DNA of 64,000 nucleotides from Moringa oleifera (GCA_021397835.1 JAJFZO010000747.1:4962501-5026500), one strand, 5' to 3'. Positions 1 through 13,490 are shown, counted from the first letter of the stretch. Notes: generated by a model not told the origin, from the letters alone. A program made the numbers and translations.

Positions 1-604
1 ATAGGTAGGTTGGTTCGGCTGCCACAAAATTTAGTGAGAATAGTTCCCTCGTTTTAAGGCACATCTACCTGTTCTTTTTTCATTGTTTTCTGTGTAAATT
101 AAAAGATTGACTCCTCAAACAATTACATAAAGTATTGAGTGTGGTCAAGCTAGGTGTATAGCAGAGTTAAAATCCATTTGGATTTGATATTAAAAGAAAG
201 ATGCAAACAATAGAGAACAATAAGGCAAGGTGTTGGAGGATATAAATTTGATAGGGCAACCAGATGTGTAAAATAGGAACTCACGATATGTTTTTATGCA
301 ATCGCAGCATCAAAAAGAAAGTCTGAATTTTCCACGGAAAGTTGTGATGTTTTCTAATATATGTTTGGTGTTCGTGGATAAAATTAGTTATGATAAAGGT
401 GATACTTTATTATGCTTTGTTTAGAAAAGTTTCTTTTTTTATTGCCTGTTTAACAAAGTTTTGAGATGATAATTTAGTGCAATTAATTTTGATAAAAATA
501 TGGTTCACATTATAAGAGTAACATTGAAATCATTTATTATAAAATAATGTCACTATTACTTTGACAATTAATGACAGCTATAATTGTTGTCAATAGTTGT
601 TGTC

Positions 605-640
<36 letters not shown>

Positions 641-1081
641 CATTTTTACTCATGAACACTTATAAAGATATCAAAAGTTTTAAATTATTTAATAATAAAT
701 TATGAATTGAATTTTCTCAATGATATAAATTCTCAAACTATAATCATTAATAAACATAATATATAGTTTAACTTTGTTATATATATATTTATAAGGCCAC
801 CAAGACCAAAATTAATGGGAGTCAACTTTTGTTTTGGTCCCTAAAGTTGTGTTTTTCTTTTTCAAAAGATTATTAGTGTTGTAGTATATATTACAGGACA
901 AGTCTTTTCCTTTATTATTGATCCTTTTGTTTTTGCTGCAGTTGTTCTGTATACAAGTTTGTTCAATTGTTTCATCTTTTATTTAGATGTTATATATGTG
1001 AAATTGTATCCTTCCATATAATTAATTGGACTTTAAACTACTACTAGTAATACTGAAGTAATTCATTCGCAAATTGAGCAG
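1..1081 (+). other. Probable intron of the left FAR gene
   Basis: No FAR exon can be read here on either strand. The stretch ends in a splice acceptor (AG at 1080-1081) directly before the exon that carries YVFTK. The equivalent intron of the second FAR gene (17,818-18,467) is about 650 bp, so a long intron running off the window edge is the simplest reading. It contains an AT microsatellite at about 611-639. Confidence 0.55.
611..639. repeat. AT dinucleotide microsatellite
   Basis: Uninterrupted run of about 14 AT units within the presumed FAR intron. Confidence 0.9.
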
Positions 1082-2816
1082 AGCAAAAACATACGGATGG
1101 CCAAATACATACGTGTTTACGAAGGCAATGGCAGAGATGATCATAGAGCATATGAAAGAAAATATGTCAGTTGTTATTTTACGTCCAACAATAGTAACCA
1201 GTACCTACAAAGAACCATTTCCTGGTTGGGTTGAAGGAGTCAAGTGAGTTACAACAATCATTTTTAATTTTCTTTTAAACTTTTTCTAAAACAACAGGAA
1301 AAAGAATTGAAAGAATATTATGAAACTTTGATATTCAACGCGTTTCGTTGATCGAAAAAATGAGAAAAATTAGATGTGCAACTAAAACTTGTGATGCTGT
1401 CTTAGATAGAAAAAAGATACATGTATTTTCTTTTTTCAAAATGTGTTTTGCTAGGAAAATGTGAAAGAAAAGTTATAGGAAAATGGGTAAACAGTTATAT
1501 TTGAAAACCTTTTTTCACTTAGTTTTATCAATTTTATATATTTCATTGACTTATTTCTTTAAATGTCAAACTAATCAAATGAATTCTTTTCGAAGAAAAA
1601 TAAAAAGAAATAAGCAATTTCCTTTTCCTTTAGTTTTTTTCCATTTTCAGTTTTCCTTCCAGGATTTCTATTCGAAAGCTTTAAAATGGAAATAAAATTT
1701 ATCACTAATGAAAAACTAAATTATTATTATTATTACTTTTGGTTCTTACAGAACCCTTGATAGCCTAGCTGTTGCTTATGGCAAAGGAAGGCTACCATGT
1801 TTTCTAGGAGACTCTAAAGCAATTATTGATGTGGTAAGTGCAACTTAGTCCTCACTCTTATTACGTGTTTTGCATCTCTCAGTTTTATGCTTCTTGTAAA
1901 GTGGGGTTCTGCAGATACCAGCTGATATGGTCGTGAACACTCTGATGATGGCTATGGTTGCTCATGCTTATCAACGTTATGCTGCCATCTATCAAATTGG
2001 ATCCTCCGCACAAAATCCAGTAAGGTTTGCTAGTATTCAAGATTATATAATCAGTTACTTCAACAAGAAGCCATGGATTAATAAGGACGGAAAGTCTGTA
2101 AAAGTTAGCAAGGTTAAAGTCTTGACTGACATGGATAGCTTCAACAGACACATGAGGATTCGCTACTTGCTACTCTTGAAGGTTTGCTCTCAGCATCATT
2201 ATACAATCATCGCAAACGTTATAATGTTCAAGTGTTATATGTCAAATGGGGAGTAAATGTTAAAAAAGGGAGAGACATAGGGACAAATAAAACAAGATGG
2301 CCAGGTAGGGCTTTTATGTGACATAAAATCATGCCAAAATCAGATTGAGCAAAAATATAGCTTTGTTATTTTTAATCTCAAATAAGATGTAAATAAGTTT
2401 CATATTATTTTAATATCGACTCACATCATAAGATCCCTTTTGTATGTCCAGGGTTTAAAACTAGTGAATTGTGTCTTTTGCAAATACTGTCAAAGTACAT
2501 ATAATGATATCGATATAAGGATCAATACTATGACGCGATTAGCAGAACTTTACAGGCCATATTTGTTCTTCAACGGAATGTAAGTATTATGAATTACTTC
2601 AATCAATTAAGTCATTATTTTTTCTAAAAAACTATATTTTTATAAATTGTAATTTCATGTAGATTTGATGACATTAACACGGAGAAGTTGCGGATGATAG
2701 CCAAAGAGAGCGATGAGCAGAGAGATGTGTTTTTGTTCGATCCTAAGTGCATTGATTGGGAAGACTACTTTATGAATACTCATCTTCCAGGAATCATGCA
2801 ATATATCTCCAAATGA
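1082..2816 (+). CDS. FAR: Fatty acyl-CoA reductase, 3' half (last five exons)
   Basis: Alcohol-forming fatty acyl-CoA reductases reduce long-chain acyl-CoA to primary fatty alcohols with NADPH, for wax, suberin or pollen-wall lipids, usually at the ER. Five exons are read: 1082-1243, 1752-1833, 1915-2181, 2452-2579 and 2663-2816, all with GT-AG introns and consistent phases, ending in TGA at 2814-2816. They encode about 263 residues. The first exon holds the catalytic YxxxK motif as YVFTK after GWPNT, then the family block [17 protein letters not shown]. The later exons give the IPADMVVN block and the C-terminal FAR_C domain ([30 protein letters not shown]). Exon lengths 162/82/267/128/154 are identical to those of the FAR gene at 16,389-19,803. 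The NAD-binding N-terminal half is not in the window: 1-1081 looks like intron sequence, so the gene either continues leftwards or is 5'-truncated. No stop or frameshift is seen. Confidence 0.9.
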
Positions 2817-4000
2817 TATGCATAGTGAACTGCACTTGGTATTTGCAAGAATTTGTGTTGGGATTCCATAAACTCAAGGCTGCATGCATAAATATTATAA
2901 GCTACCTGAATGTTTTTAAGAACTTCATCCTAGTGTGTGGTATTATAGTTGTCTTCGCAAAGAATAAAGGAATGTTTCTGGCAGTTTCGTTAACCAGTTT
3001 TTTGGGTAGCACATATAATTTTAAAGTTAATATTTTCAAAGAATTTTCATCCTTGCTAGAATCTAATCTTATCTCCTCTAAATAATTTGCCTTGTATGAT
3101 GAATAAAAAGACTGTGCAGGACAATTATATTAAGGTTTATGAGTAGAATAGAAAGTTGCATGTTGATTATGCTTTTTGTTATTTTGTCCATGATGAAAAA
3201 AAAAATTGTCTTGTAGTTTTCTTTTTATTACCATAAAAGAGTTATTTAATTGTAACAAAACAAAAATTTAGCAACAATTGTTTAGCAATAATTTTCATAA
3301 TTATCACTATATGTGCGGTAGAAACTTTTTTAATTATGCTTTTAATAATTTTTGTTCAACATGATATCGTTATTAAAAATATAAAATAATAATCATAAAT
3401 AGTAATCATTAAAATATTACATTTTTAGCTAGTATTGCTTATCATTGGTTCTAAAGAAAGTAAATATAATAAAAATAATATTTATTAAATCAAATACATT
3501 AGCAACCTTATATGCTCATTTTAACAAAAAATATTTTTATTTAAATTTTAATATATATTATTTTTGTACTTAGTTCATAAACTTGTTATGGTTTCTATTT
3601 GGTTTAATTTAAAATTTTTGTATTTAAATTTCCAAGTTAAATTCAAAATTACTATTTATCACATGAAATTTAATTTTCATTATTAACATTTTAACTCTTT
3701 TTAGGTAATATTTAATTGTTTATTAAACTCTCAAATAACAATTATGTTATTAATTATATATAAATGTTGAACTTACAAAATTAATATAGAAATGAGGTTT
3801 TAAATATTTGATAATTCATATGTCTCATGAATTTATATATGGTCTAAAAAATGTATTAAATCCATCAACTATTAATATCTAAGATTTTAGTAATTATTAT
3901 AATTTAATAAATATATTAATATTATAAAATAGTAAGATCAATCCAATAATAAAATCAAATGAATAATTTAAACTTACTCAAAGATGATTGCTCCTATGAG
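2817..4000. other. 3' flank of FAR and AT-rich intergenic DNA
   Basis: This follows the FAR stop codon. An AATAAA-like signal at about 3100 (gatgaataaaaag) could serve as the FAR polyadenylation signal. The rest is very AT-rich with no convincing coding sequence; the open frame over 2756-3085 is the end of the FAR exon in another frame plus its 3' UTR. Confidence 0.5.
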
Positions 4001-5420
4001 AAAGCACCATGAAAAGAAGAAAACAAAAAAATCATAAATATTGTTGAATAAGGCTTAACTGGTACCTTAAGACCACTATTACGTCAAAGGCCATTAACTG
4101 AAACAATAGCCATAGGCTAAAGCATCTAGTTTAACAAAAGCTTAGCCTCTTCTCACAAACCCAATTAAAAGCAGAAGCCCAACAAACTTACTTAACCCAT
4201 CTATAAAGATCTAGCTAGAAGAAGATAAGCCCCATTAAGAAAGCCCAAAAGCTATTGAAGACCCATTAGTATGGCAGTTGGCTTGACCCATTAGGGTTGT
4301 CTTCTTCCTTGAGTCAACAAGGTTTTTGAATGCATGCATAAGGAAGAGGCAACAATCTTTAAAAAGAATGACCTCTTCACCAAAGATTTTAGCTGTAAAT
4401 TTCACATCCCACCAATTATAAATGTTAGAAAAATAATGAATTTAAAAAGAGATTTTCACTTTTTGTTTGGATGCATTAGCTTCATCTCAGTGGAAGATTG
4501 GGTCTTTACTAACTCATCAGCCCAAAAAGGTAACAGACAGATTTTATCTTCTTGTTATATTATCATCTCAACCTAACTTTATCCTCCATGTGACTTACAT
4601 GCAAGGATCACCATCCCATAAAATATGCTACATTCTCTTGAAAATCTCACCAATTTCTCCTATAAAAGCTCCTCTTCCCATTCTTCCAAAACACAGCAAA
4701 GAAGCTTTCTTTCCTCTTCTCTTCTCTCATCTCCCATCAATGTTTATCCTTTCTTAATTTTGAGGTTTTATCTTTCTCTAATTTTGGGGTTTATCTTTCC
4801 CTAATTTTGAGATTTACCTTACCCTAATTTTAGGATTTTACCTTTTTTTAATTTTTAGGGTTATATCTTTCTCTTCCAAAAAAAATAAAATAAAATCCTA
4901 ATTTATTTATTTTATTTGGATTCTGAGCAAATTGAAAGATTTTTAGTATTACCAGATTCTTGTTGTGCATAAAAGATCCAAGATAAAGAATTCTATGCTG
5001 TTTTATCTTAATGATAATAGGGCTATAAACTGCTACACACCAGGGACAAAATCGTGAAACATCTTTAAAAAAGCGATCTAGTATGCGACTCAACTTATTG
5101 GAATTTTGATAATATCTTTCTTGTTTACTATTTATTTTAAGTGATATAGTTTGCAACAATAGAAGCTTGTTGAGGACAAAAAACCTATCAATTTTTGTAA
5201 TATCCTCCCGCATATACTTTCATAAATTTATTTATATTAATTCTCTCATTATATATATTTTGATCATACACTCATTGAAGCATCAGAGTGATCTTACGTT
5301 GCCACTTGTTAGTCGCCTTCCCTTTAATTTTTAGATTCTGACCCGAAATTCTCCAATTAGGCACCTACATGTTAGCATCCTTGACTTTTCTCTCTCTAGA
5401 ATTATATTTGTCAAAAGTAA
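4000..5420. other. Possible retrotransposon LTR-like segment
   Basis: Non-coding stretch with features common in plant LTRs: a TATAAAAG box at about 4661 followed by a C/T-rich leader, and the phrase around 5275-5340 (actcattgaagcatcagagtg and following) that resembles the R/U5 region of plant Gypsy LTRs. No partner LTR or polymerase was found nearby, so it would be a solo or truncated LTR. The assignment rests on resemblance only. Confidence 0.25.
4745..4872. repeat. Short tandem repeat (~25-29 bp, about five units)
   Basis: Degenerate tandem copies of a unit like ccctaattttgaggttttat, separated by tctttc or tacctt spacers. No coding potential. Confidence 0.7.
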
Positions 5421-5800
5421 ATTGGTGTCATGTGTGAAAAATTGATACAAAAGATCATGGCTTATCGAAAACCATACTCCTCATCTCATGAAAACCTAAC
5501 CACCTGTACCATCCTGATGCTGGCGCCTCTAACTTGTTCACTATCTCTGGAGTTCTGTAAGCCTATAACCCATCAATTTGACTATATCCCAATGTTACCA
5601 TATGTGAATCGACCAACACTCGTGCACAGCCAAACCTAAAATTTACCCAATCTCTAAAGCTCTTACTTTCCTTGACTAGAGAGTTAACTAAATAGTTAAT
5701 TTTCTTGTGAAATTTCATCAATCATCCACTATATAATGGGCATCCTTATGTACCTAACCATTCCATACCACAACATTTTGGGAATCGAGATCTCTAAGAA
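5420..5800. other. Intergenic, nothing recognised
   Basis: No domain or splice-consistent gene is seen; the open frame at 5430-5639 has no recognisable motif. Confidence 0.4.
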
Positions 5801-5867
5801 AGAAGTAGTAAGCTTGAACTACAAAAGCACTTATAGTAGAATCACCTTCCACTAAAGATATTTTACA

Positions 5868-6560
5868 AGCCCAATGCCTCTCAAGTTTCATGTATAACAT
5901 ATCGAGTTATATGATGGTTTTTTAAATCTTAAATATCATGTCGTGTGGTTCACAATCATGATGATAACTCAAGAAATGTTGGATGCGAAAATGTGTAAAT
6001 TATTTTTAATCACACTCATGAAAGTGGTTAGAGCTTAGTGTTCTTTTCTAAAGCTTTAATAGCCTTAATTCTATTCATCAATTTTTTTGACTAAATTTAT
6101 GAGCAGTTTAATAAACAAAAGGATTCGTCTAATCTATTTTAGAGAAAGTAGAAGCCAATAGAGTACCTTGAGAGATTACATAAAGACATTTACCAAAGAA
6201 ATGTTGGAGATCAAGGAGCAAGTGCAAGAGCATAAAGTTTTATTTCAATTATGAATTAGGGACTTCAAGCCTTTTTCCATATGTGATAGTCGTCTAAGCA
6301 GAAATTTGCCTGTAACACATGGATTGTTTATGCGACAAATCAAATAAACATATCAATGAAGATGAAAACAACATGTAGAAGTTGGAGATCATACGAAGTT
6401 AGTGCTTTGTAACAAAGAGCTAGTATGAAGGCGAAAACAAAAATTGCAATTACACTATATGAAGCTCAACCTCTTTTGATAAACCAGATTAAGTGCAAAA
6501 GCCCAATTACATACCTAACCCATTAAGAAAAAAATTGAAGATCTATTAATTCCATTTATT
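5868..6560. repeat. Direct repeat copy A flanking the Copia relic
   Basis: This segment matches 11,232-11,890 in the same orientation over most of its length. Shared landmarks are 'caatgcctctcaagttt', 'aatatcatgtcgtg', 'gttagagctta', 'gagattacataaa', and the ending 'taagtgcaaaagcc...cccatta'. The pair brackets the decayed Copia polymerase. They could be LTR remnants, but copy B begins inside the gag-like coding region, so remnants of two related insertions are equally possible. Confidence 0.6.
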
Positions 6561-7590
6561 TTACATAAATTAACAATTAAAAATAATATTTAAGTTACTT
6601 CAGTAAATAATTAGATAAATAAAAAATTAAAATAAACTTAATACTAACATGTAACACTTAGCACTATACTTTTACTAGAACAAGGTTAGAATTTGACTCT
6701 ATATCTATAAGATAAAATCACTCCTCAATTGTGTTATTATGTTGATGGTGAATATCTTTTAGAATACAATAATCTTTTCTTGTGAAAGTAGTGCTTTAAT
6801 TGATAAGAACAAAGAAGCAACTTATGGTTGTTATCTTTCAAAAATAAGCTTTTGTTTTTTCAAAAAAAAAAAGGACAAAGAATAAATTGTTATAAGGAGA
6901 CTTTTTATGGGTGTCAAAGGTGGCTTCGAATGAGTGTGTCTTTCCAAAAAGATGCATCCAAAGAGAAATTATGCATTTTTAATGAAAAGATACCTTTCCA
7001 TTCAAAAGGAAACCATACACCTTTCCATTTAAATATTTTTTTCCTCTTTCAAATTTTCTTTTCCAATAATTCTCCACATGAATAAAAAATTTGTAAAATA
7101 CAAATAAAAAGGGCAGATATTTAAGAGAGTACCATAAGAAGAAATTGCTTCAAGATAGGCAGCTTGTGGCTTTGAATATTCCATAGTGACATATTACTAG
7201 ATTTACTTGGCTAATCAATAAATAAAATGTCTTGAACTATTCAGCCATTATCACAAAACAAGTCAATAATACTCATATCTTGAGTATAGTTGATTCTCAC
7301 ATTTGTATTCATTTTGGCCCTGAATAACTCTTAGTTTTATGAGTATTTTAGAGAATTTAACTTTATAATTTTCATAAATTAGCCTTTTTCACAGTTATAT
7401 AGGTGATTTCGTATTAAGAGTATTCTTTTATGCCCCACTTAGATTTTCGAGCTATAAGAATCAGTAAAAGCTTAACTTATCTTAGCATATATTGCGTATA
7501 ACACTATTTTACTATAGAAATAGGTAAAAGATATTATTTTTTTAGTGTAGCTACTAAGACCTTCGTAACTTAGTTATCCTTTTTGAGCCT
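6560..7590. other. AT-rich sequence, possible 3' end of Copia
   Basis: No gene seen. 7,300-7,500 on the - strand reads like the untranslated tail that follows the RNase H domain of Copia elements (the phrase around tagctcgaaaatctaag). The rest is AT-rich. Confidence 0.35.
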
Positions 7591-10500
7591 AGATCTTAAG
7601 ATCTTTAGTCAGTTAGATTGGGTTACCATTACAATGACTCTTTTATCATAGGCTTTAATCCTATTCCCTTCAACGAGTAGTTTAATTTATCCCTAGACAA
7701 ACCTTTAGTAAGTGGCTTCGTAAAGTTGTCTTTTGAAAGTATTCCATTTGAAAGTAACTGGTTCATAGTATCATGTCTTTGATGAATTTATCTAAAGTTA
7801 TTATGGCATATGTTACTTTACGCTCTACCAATTACTAATTGATTGTTACAATGAATACATATAGTAGGCACATATTTTGGTCAGTTTGGAATGTCTTCTA
7901 AGAAGTTACGAAGCCATTCTGCTTATTCTCCAACTTTGTATAAAGCTATAAAGTCCGATTCTATAGTGGACCTTGCTATACATGTTTGTTTGGAGGACTT
8001 TTATGATATAGCTCCACCTCAATTGCGAAAATATAACCACTTATGAATTTTGAGTCCTTAGTGTCTGATATCTAATTAGCATTACTATACCCTTCAAATA
8101 TAACATGATATTTAGTATAATGCAGCCCATAGTTCAAGGTATACTTGAGGTATCTAGGAACTCTAATTAATGCATTCCAATGATCTTTACTTGGATTACT
8201 CATAAATCTACTAAGTTTACTTACGACGTAAGCTATGTCAAGCTATGAAGTTCATTAAGTACATTAAATTACTAATAATACAAGAATATTTTAATAGAGA
8301 TATAACTTGACCATAATTTATTGTCAAACATAGATTCATATCTACGGGTGTTTTAGCTAGACTATTTTCATATTTATTTTTTTAGATTTTCTTAATATAA
8401 TGTGATTAAGATAATACTAGTCCCTTTAATATCTTAGAAATTTTAATTTCTAATATGATATCTGTTATACCCATGTCTTTCATATCAAAGTTTTTGGTCA
8501 ACATTCTCTTTGTAGCTTTAATGATGTTAAAATTGCTACTATAATTAATATCTCTTCCACATAAAGACATACTAAGGCATATGTATTTGGTGTGATTTTG
8601 GCATATATACATTTATCACGTTCAATGATTTTAAAACTATTTGATAACATTACTTTGTCAAACTTCATGTACCATTGTTTTGGTTCTTACTTTAATCTAT
8701 ATAAAGACTTAACAAGCTTACACACCTTATTTTCTTATCCTGGTGCAAAAATCCCTTCAAGTTATTTTATGTAGATCTCTTCTTCCAATTTACCATTCAA
8801 GAAGGCTATTTTAACATCTATTTAATGAATTTCAAGGTTATGCATTACAATAATAGTAATGAGCATTCTCATGGATGTTACTCTTGTAATCGGTGAATAT
8901 GTATCCAAAAAGTTAATACCTTCTTTTTATTTAAAACCTTTAATTACTAATCTAGCATTGTATTTTTCAATTTATCCATTTGGTTTTAATTTTTTTTTTT
9001 TTTGAAGATCCACTTACATCCCAAAGGCTTATTCCTTTGAGGAAGATTAACTAATTCCAAATGGAGCTTCAGGGATTGACTTTGCTTCCTTAAATATTTG
9101 AGGTTCGTTCTCTAACAAATAAGTTAAAAAATCAAGTCTAATAGACCTAAACGTTTTAATGCTATTGCTATGTCTAGGTTGTTCTTCATTATTTTGAAGA
9201 TTACTATTTGTAGTATCATAGGTTCTTTTCAAAGAAGACACCTCTTATATACCTTTGCAAGAAAATACATTTTCAAAAAATGAAGCATTCTTAGATTCAA
9301 TAATTGTTTTTTCATGTATTTCTAGAATATCATATTCGTGCACTAGAAACTAATATGATTTTGCATATCCAATGAATATCCAATTGATAGTTTTTGGTCA
9401 TATCTTTACTTTTTTAGGGTTAAGAACAATCACCTTAGCTAAGTACCCCCACACTTTCAAGTATTTGTAGGAAGGTTTTCGACCTTTCTTTAATTCATAA
9501 GAAGTTGTAACATTTTTCTAATAAGGTACTTTATCAAGAATGTGGTTTGTAGATAGAATAACTTTTCCTTACATGTTCTGGATAACTTAAAACTTATCAA
9601 CATAACATTCATCATTTCTTTTAATGTACGGTTCTTATTTTCATAACCTTATTAGACTAAGGTGAGTAAGAAGCTGTAGTTTGATGAATAATCTCATATT
9701 TTGAACATAACCTACCAAATGGTGTTCATATTCACCACCTTTATTGCTCTTTATTATTTTTATTATAGTGTTTAAACATTTCTAAGGCTTCATCTTTGCT
9801 TCTTAGCAAATAGACATAATAGTAACATGCGCAATCATCAATAAAGTTAACAAAATACTTTTTAGTTTGCAGAAATTTTAAATCATAAATATCATTGCGT
9901 ATTAATTAAAAGTTTAATGTATCTATCAATTACTTGAAATAATGTCTTGCCCAATTTAGCTTCCACATAAGTTTCACATTTATAATTAGCATCAATGTAA
10001 AATGTAGTTAATAAATCTATATTTATTAACTATCGTAAAGAACTATAATTTATATTTCTTAATCTATGATGCCATAAATTAAAAGACTCACTTAAGTAAA
10101 AAGAATTTGTAATACTTTTATTAAAATCATGAGGTACAGTGATTATAGTTATTTTGAATAAACCATCAGTTAGATATCTTTGACCCATAAACATCCCATG
10201 TTTGGTTAATACAAACATGTCAGATTTGAACACTAACTTAAACCCATTCCTACTTAGTAATGATCCATAAACTAAATTCTTATGAATGTCTAGTACATCA
10301 AGCATAATTTTCAAAATGAGTTCTTTGCTCGAGGTCATCCTAAGCATAATTTTGCTAATACCTTCAACTTTGGAAGTTATATAATTACCCATGAAAAGCT
10401 GTCTTTCACCAACTACTACCACATAAAAAGAGAACATCTTCTTATTGGAATAAATGTGACAAGGCGCTCTAGTGTCTATCCATCATTCTTTAGCGTTATC

Positions 10501-11300
10501 CACTAAGTTAGCTTCAAGCACTACAACAACCAGCATCATGTCAGCGATATTGCTTTATCTTTTTTAGATATATGAACTTGGTTTAATTTCTTATGACAAT
10601 CCTTAGCCTGGTGACCTTGCTTTTGACATACATAGCACTTGCAATTGAATTTCTTGGACTTACCTTGGATTAGACCTTGAGTGTAGTGTTTTCAATTTTT
10701 CATAGTGTTTTGTTCCACTAAACTTGTTTTGGATTCCATGACTATCTTCAAACCTTCCTTTTTAACATATGATTATCCTCTTCTATTCTTAATCATACAA
10801 TCAGATCCTAAAGTCTCATTTCTTTTGCACTTGTGCCTCAAATAATTATTGAAATCTTTTCAAGATGGTGGTAACTTTTCAATGATAGAACCCATTTGAA
10901 AAGTCTCACTTAATGTCATATTTTTTGCATGTAGCTCATGTAGAATCAATTGTTAATTCTTAGAGTTGACTAATAATAGTTTTTAAATCTATTATTTTTT
11001 ACTCTAAACATATACTAAGAACAAATTTCTTCATGCCGACATCTTCTACCTTGTATTTCTTCTCCAAAGATTCCCACAGTTTTTCGATAGTTTTGTTTAG
11101 ATTATGAATATTATACAATGTATTTTTCAACCCATTGAGGATATAGTTCCAGCATAGAAAGTAGAAAGTCATAATGCTTTCAAGCTTCCACAATAACCAT
11201 TGTAAGTCTATCATTTCACATTCTACAAGCTCCAATGCCTCCCAAGTTTAATGTATAACTTATCGAGCCATAGGATGGCTTTTTGAACCTAAAATATCAT
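7590..11300 (-). pseudogene. Decayed Ty1/Copia gag-pol polyprotein
   Basis: On the - strand the domains appear in Copia order. Gag (UBN2 type) is at about 11,000-11,290, with NYILNGL and LWESLEKKYK. A CCHC zinc knuckle is intact at 10,596-10,637, reading CYVCQKQGHQAKDC. Gag-pre-integrase is at 10,030-10,437, with LWHHRLRN; the integrase tail is near 9,400, with VWGYLAKV. Reverse transcriptase is at about 8,400-9,000: VCKLVKSLY is followed by a stop, the YVDD box reads YVEE, and then NFDMKDMG appears in another frame. RNase H is at 7,690-8,230, with [21 protein letters not shown]. Many stops and frameshifts show it is inactive. It lies between the two FAR genes and is probably an old insertion. 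Confidence 0.85.
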
Positions 11301-11890
11301 GTCGTGCAGTTCAAAACCATGATGGCAATTTAAGAAATGTCAGATAAACAAATATATAAATTATTTTCAATCATGCTCATGAAAGTTGTTAGAGCTTAAC
11401 ATTATTTTCTAAAACTTTAATAGTTTTGAATCTCTTCATCAAATTTGTTTGACTAAATTTATAAGTAGTATAATAAATAAAAAGGATTTATGTAATCTAT
11501 TTTAGAGAAAGTAGAAGCTAAGACAGCACCTTGAGAGATTACATAAAAACATTTACCAAACAAATATTGGAAATTAAGGAGCATGAGCATAGAGTTATTG
11601 TTTCATTTATAAATGAGGGACTTCTAGCCTTCTTATATGTGACATTTGTCTAAATAGGAACCTACCTGCAATAAATGGACTATTTACTGAGCAAATTAGA
11701 TAAATATATCAATGAAGATGCAACAACATGCAAAAGTGGGAGATCATATAGAATTGGTGCCTTACAAACAAGAGCTAGTATGAAGGCAAAAATAAAAGTT
11801 TCTATTGTACCATATAAAGCTCAGTCTTTTCTGATAAATCTAATTAAGTGCAAAAGCCTAGAAACATACCTAGCCCATTAATAAAAAATT
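11232..11890. repeat. Direct repeat copy B flanking the Copia relic
   Basis: Partner of the repeat at 5,868-6,560 with roughly three-quarters identity by eye. Its low-coordinate edge overlaps the start of the Copia gag-like sequence, and its high-coordinate edge runs into the 252-bp tandem duplication at 11,755. Either the 5' LTR/leader of the Copia relic or part of a second related copy. Confidence 0.6.
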
Positions 11891-12240
11891 CTATCTTCCA
11901 ACCTTTCACAACATTTGTAACTTTACTATCAAAGGTTGCAAATAGAAATCTAATCTATCATTTTGAATTCGTCGATCTAAGGGATCATAGTTATAAATAT
12001 GAATACTGGTGCCTTACAAACAAGAGCTAGTATGAAGGCAAAAATAAAAGTTTCTATTGTACCATATAAAGCTCAGTCTTTTCTGATAAATCTAATTAAG
12101 TGCAAAAGCCTAGAAACATAGTAGTGACTATCTTCCAACCTTTCACAACATTTGTAACTTTACTATCAAAGGTTGCAAATAGAAATCTAATCTATCTTTT
12201 GAATTCGTCGATCTAAGAATGATCATAGTTATATGTACTC
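11755..12240. repeat. 252-bp tandem duplication
   Basis: Copy 1 is 11,755-12,006 and copy 2 starts at 12,007; both begin tggtgccttacaaacaagag. They are nearly identical. Copy 2 lacks about 20 bp around 'acctagcccattaat' and diverges after about 12,235. Short spacing and high identity point to a later local duplication within the Copia flank. Confidence 0.9.
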
Positions 12241-12825
12241 TTCCTTTATGCACATGCAAAGGGTCAGTTACATAGTGTGACTATTACTGGCCATGAAGAA
12301 TATTAATGTCCTAATTGATTGAATAGTTGAAATTAATCAGTACTCAAACCTACTCTGACGAACCTATGTTCACTAGTGTAAGATGGATGAGATTGATTAA
12401 AATGCATCCAAGCGAAAAAGTCAGAGCAATGATGCATCACACATTTTCAATTAAGTTTTGCATGCCATTTCATATTCTTTATCATGGCTTTTGATGCATA
12501 TAATTATTGTAAGAGTGAATTGAGGGAAAAAATAATACATTTTCTTATATAGAACAAGTGTTTTTTGTTTGTTAGATCCTCATCTTCATCTTTTATATTG
12601 TAAATGATCACAAAATTTATAATAATGTAGTTCACTGTCCTCGCTCTAATATATCATGCACCCATAGGCTAAATCTCTTAGTCATTAGATTATCGAGTAG
12701 CATCATCTCTTTCATTAATTGGCAGATATCACCGTAGCACTTTTAACAAATATGATATACTAATTTTATGCTCAATATTCAAGCAATAGTAGATAATTTT
12801 GATTGATTTTAACACTTATCTCATA
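12240..12825. other. Intergenic, nothing recognised
   Basis: AT-rich sequence without open frames or repeats that I can identify. Confidence 0.4.
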
Positions 12826-12826
12826 A

Positions 12827-13490
12827 CTATTGATTAAGAGTAGTCAACTTATCAAAAAAATATTGGGCATCTAGATTAGGAGATTCTTCCATGTGTTCTA
12901 TATTAAATTCCAAATCAGTCGCATCCATTGCTATTGTTTGGTATATATTGGTATATTCATGCATAGTGATAAATCTTTCTTCGGCATAACATTTAGTTGT
13001 CCCATAATTATAACTCTCATTATTTTTTTTAATGGCAATTCCAAAGGTAATATCCTGGTACAAAATCATATTTAGCCAAATGATGTCTAATCACATCATA
13101 AAAACATTGGGCATTCGAATTAAAAGATTCTCTCATATGGTCCGAATTAAATTCCAGATTAGTCGTATCCATCACTATTATTTGGTATATATTGGCATAC
13201 TCATGCATAGTGATAAATTCTTCTCCAGCATAATATATAGTTGCCCCCTAATTAGAACTCTCGTCATTTTTTTCATGGTAATTTCAAACATAATATCCTG
13301 GTACAAAATCGTATTTAGTCAAATCATATCTAACCACATCAACAGTGTAGTAGCGACGTTTTTGATATTTTTTACACTTACATGGACACCTTATCTTATC
13401 TCTGTCCATAAATGCCAACTAACTATAAACAAATTGAATAAATTGTTCTATTCCATAAAAAAAAATTTAATTTAAGAATCCATCTACAAG
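12827..13490 (-). pseudogene. CACTA transposase N-terminal fragment (transposase-associated domain)
   Basis: Read from about 13,490 downwards, the - strand gives a relic of the transposase-associated domain found at the N-terminus of plant En/Spm-CACTA transposases. It runs from FYGIEQFIQF through FMDRDKIRCPCKCKKYQKRR to VVRYDLTKYDFVPGYYV. The later stretch ending SPNLDAQYFFDKL matches the P-N-x-A-x-x-F-Y-D motif that follows this domain. A unit of about 243 bp (about 81 codons) within it is tandemly duplicated (roughly 12,856-13,098 and 13,099-13,341). In-frame stops occur and no DDE domain follows, so it is a fragment, unrelated in position to the two CACTA elements further right. Confidence 0.75.

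Noticed and set aside
5868..11890. Complete Copia element with two LTRs
   Set aside because: The direct repeats bracket the polymerase, but copy B overlaps gag-like coding sequence and no primer-binding site or target duplication could be read, so they are reported only as paired repeats.
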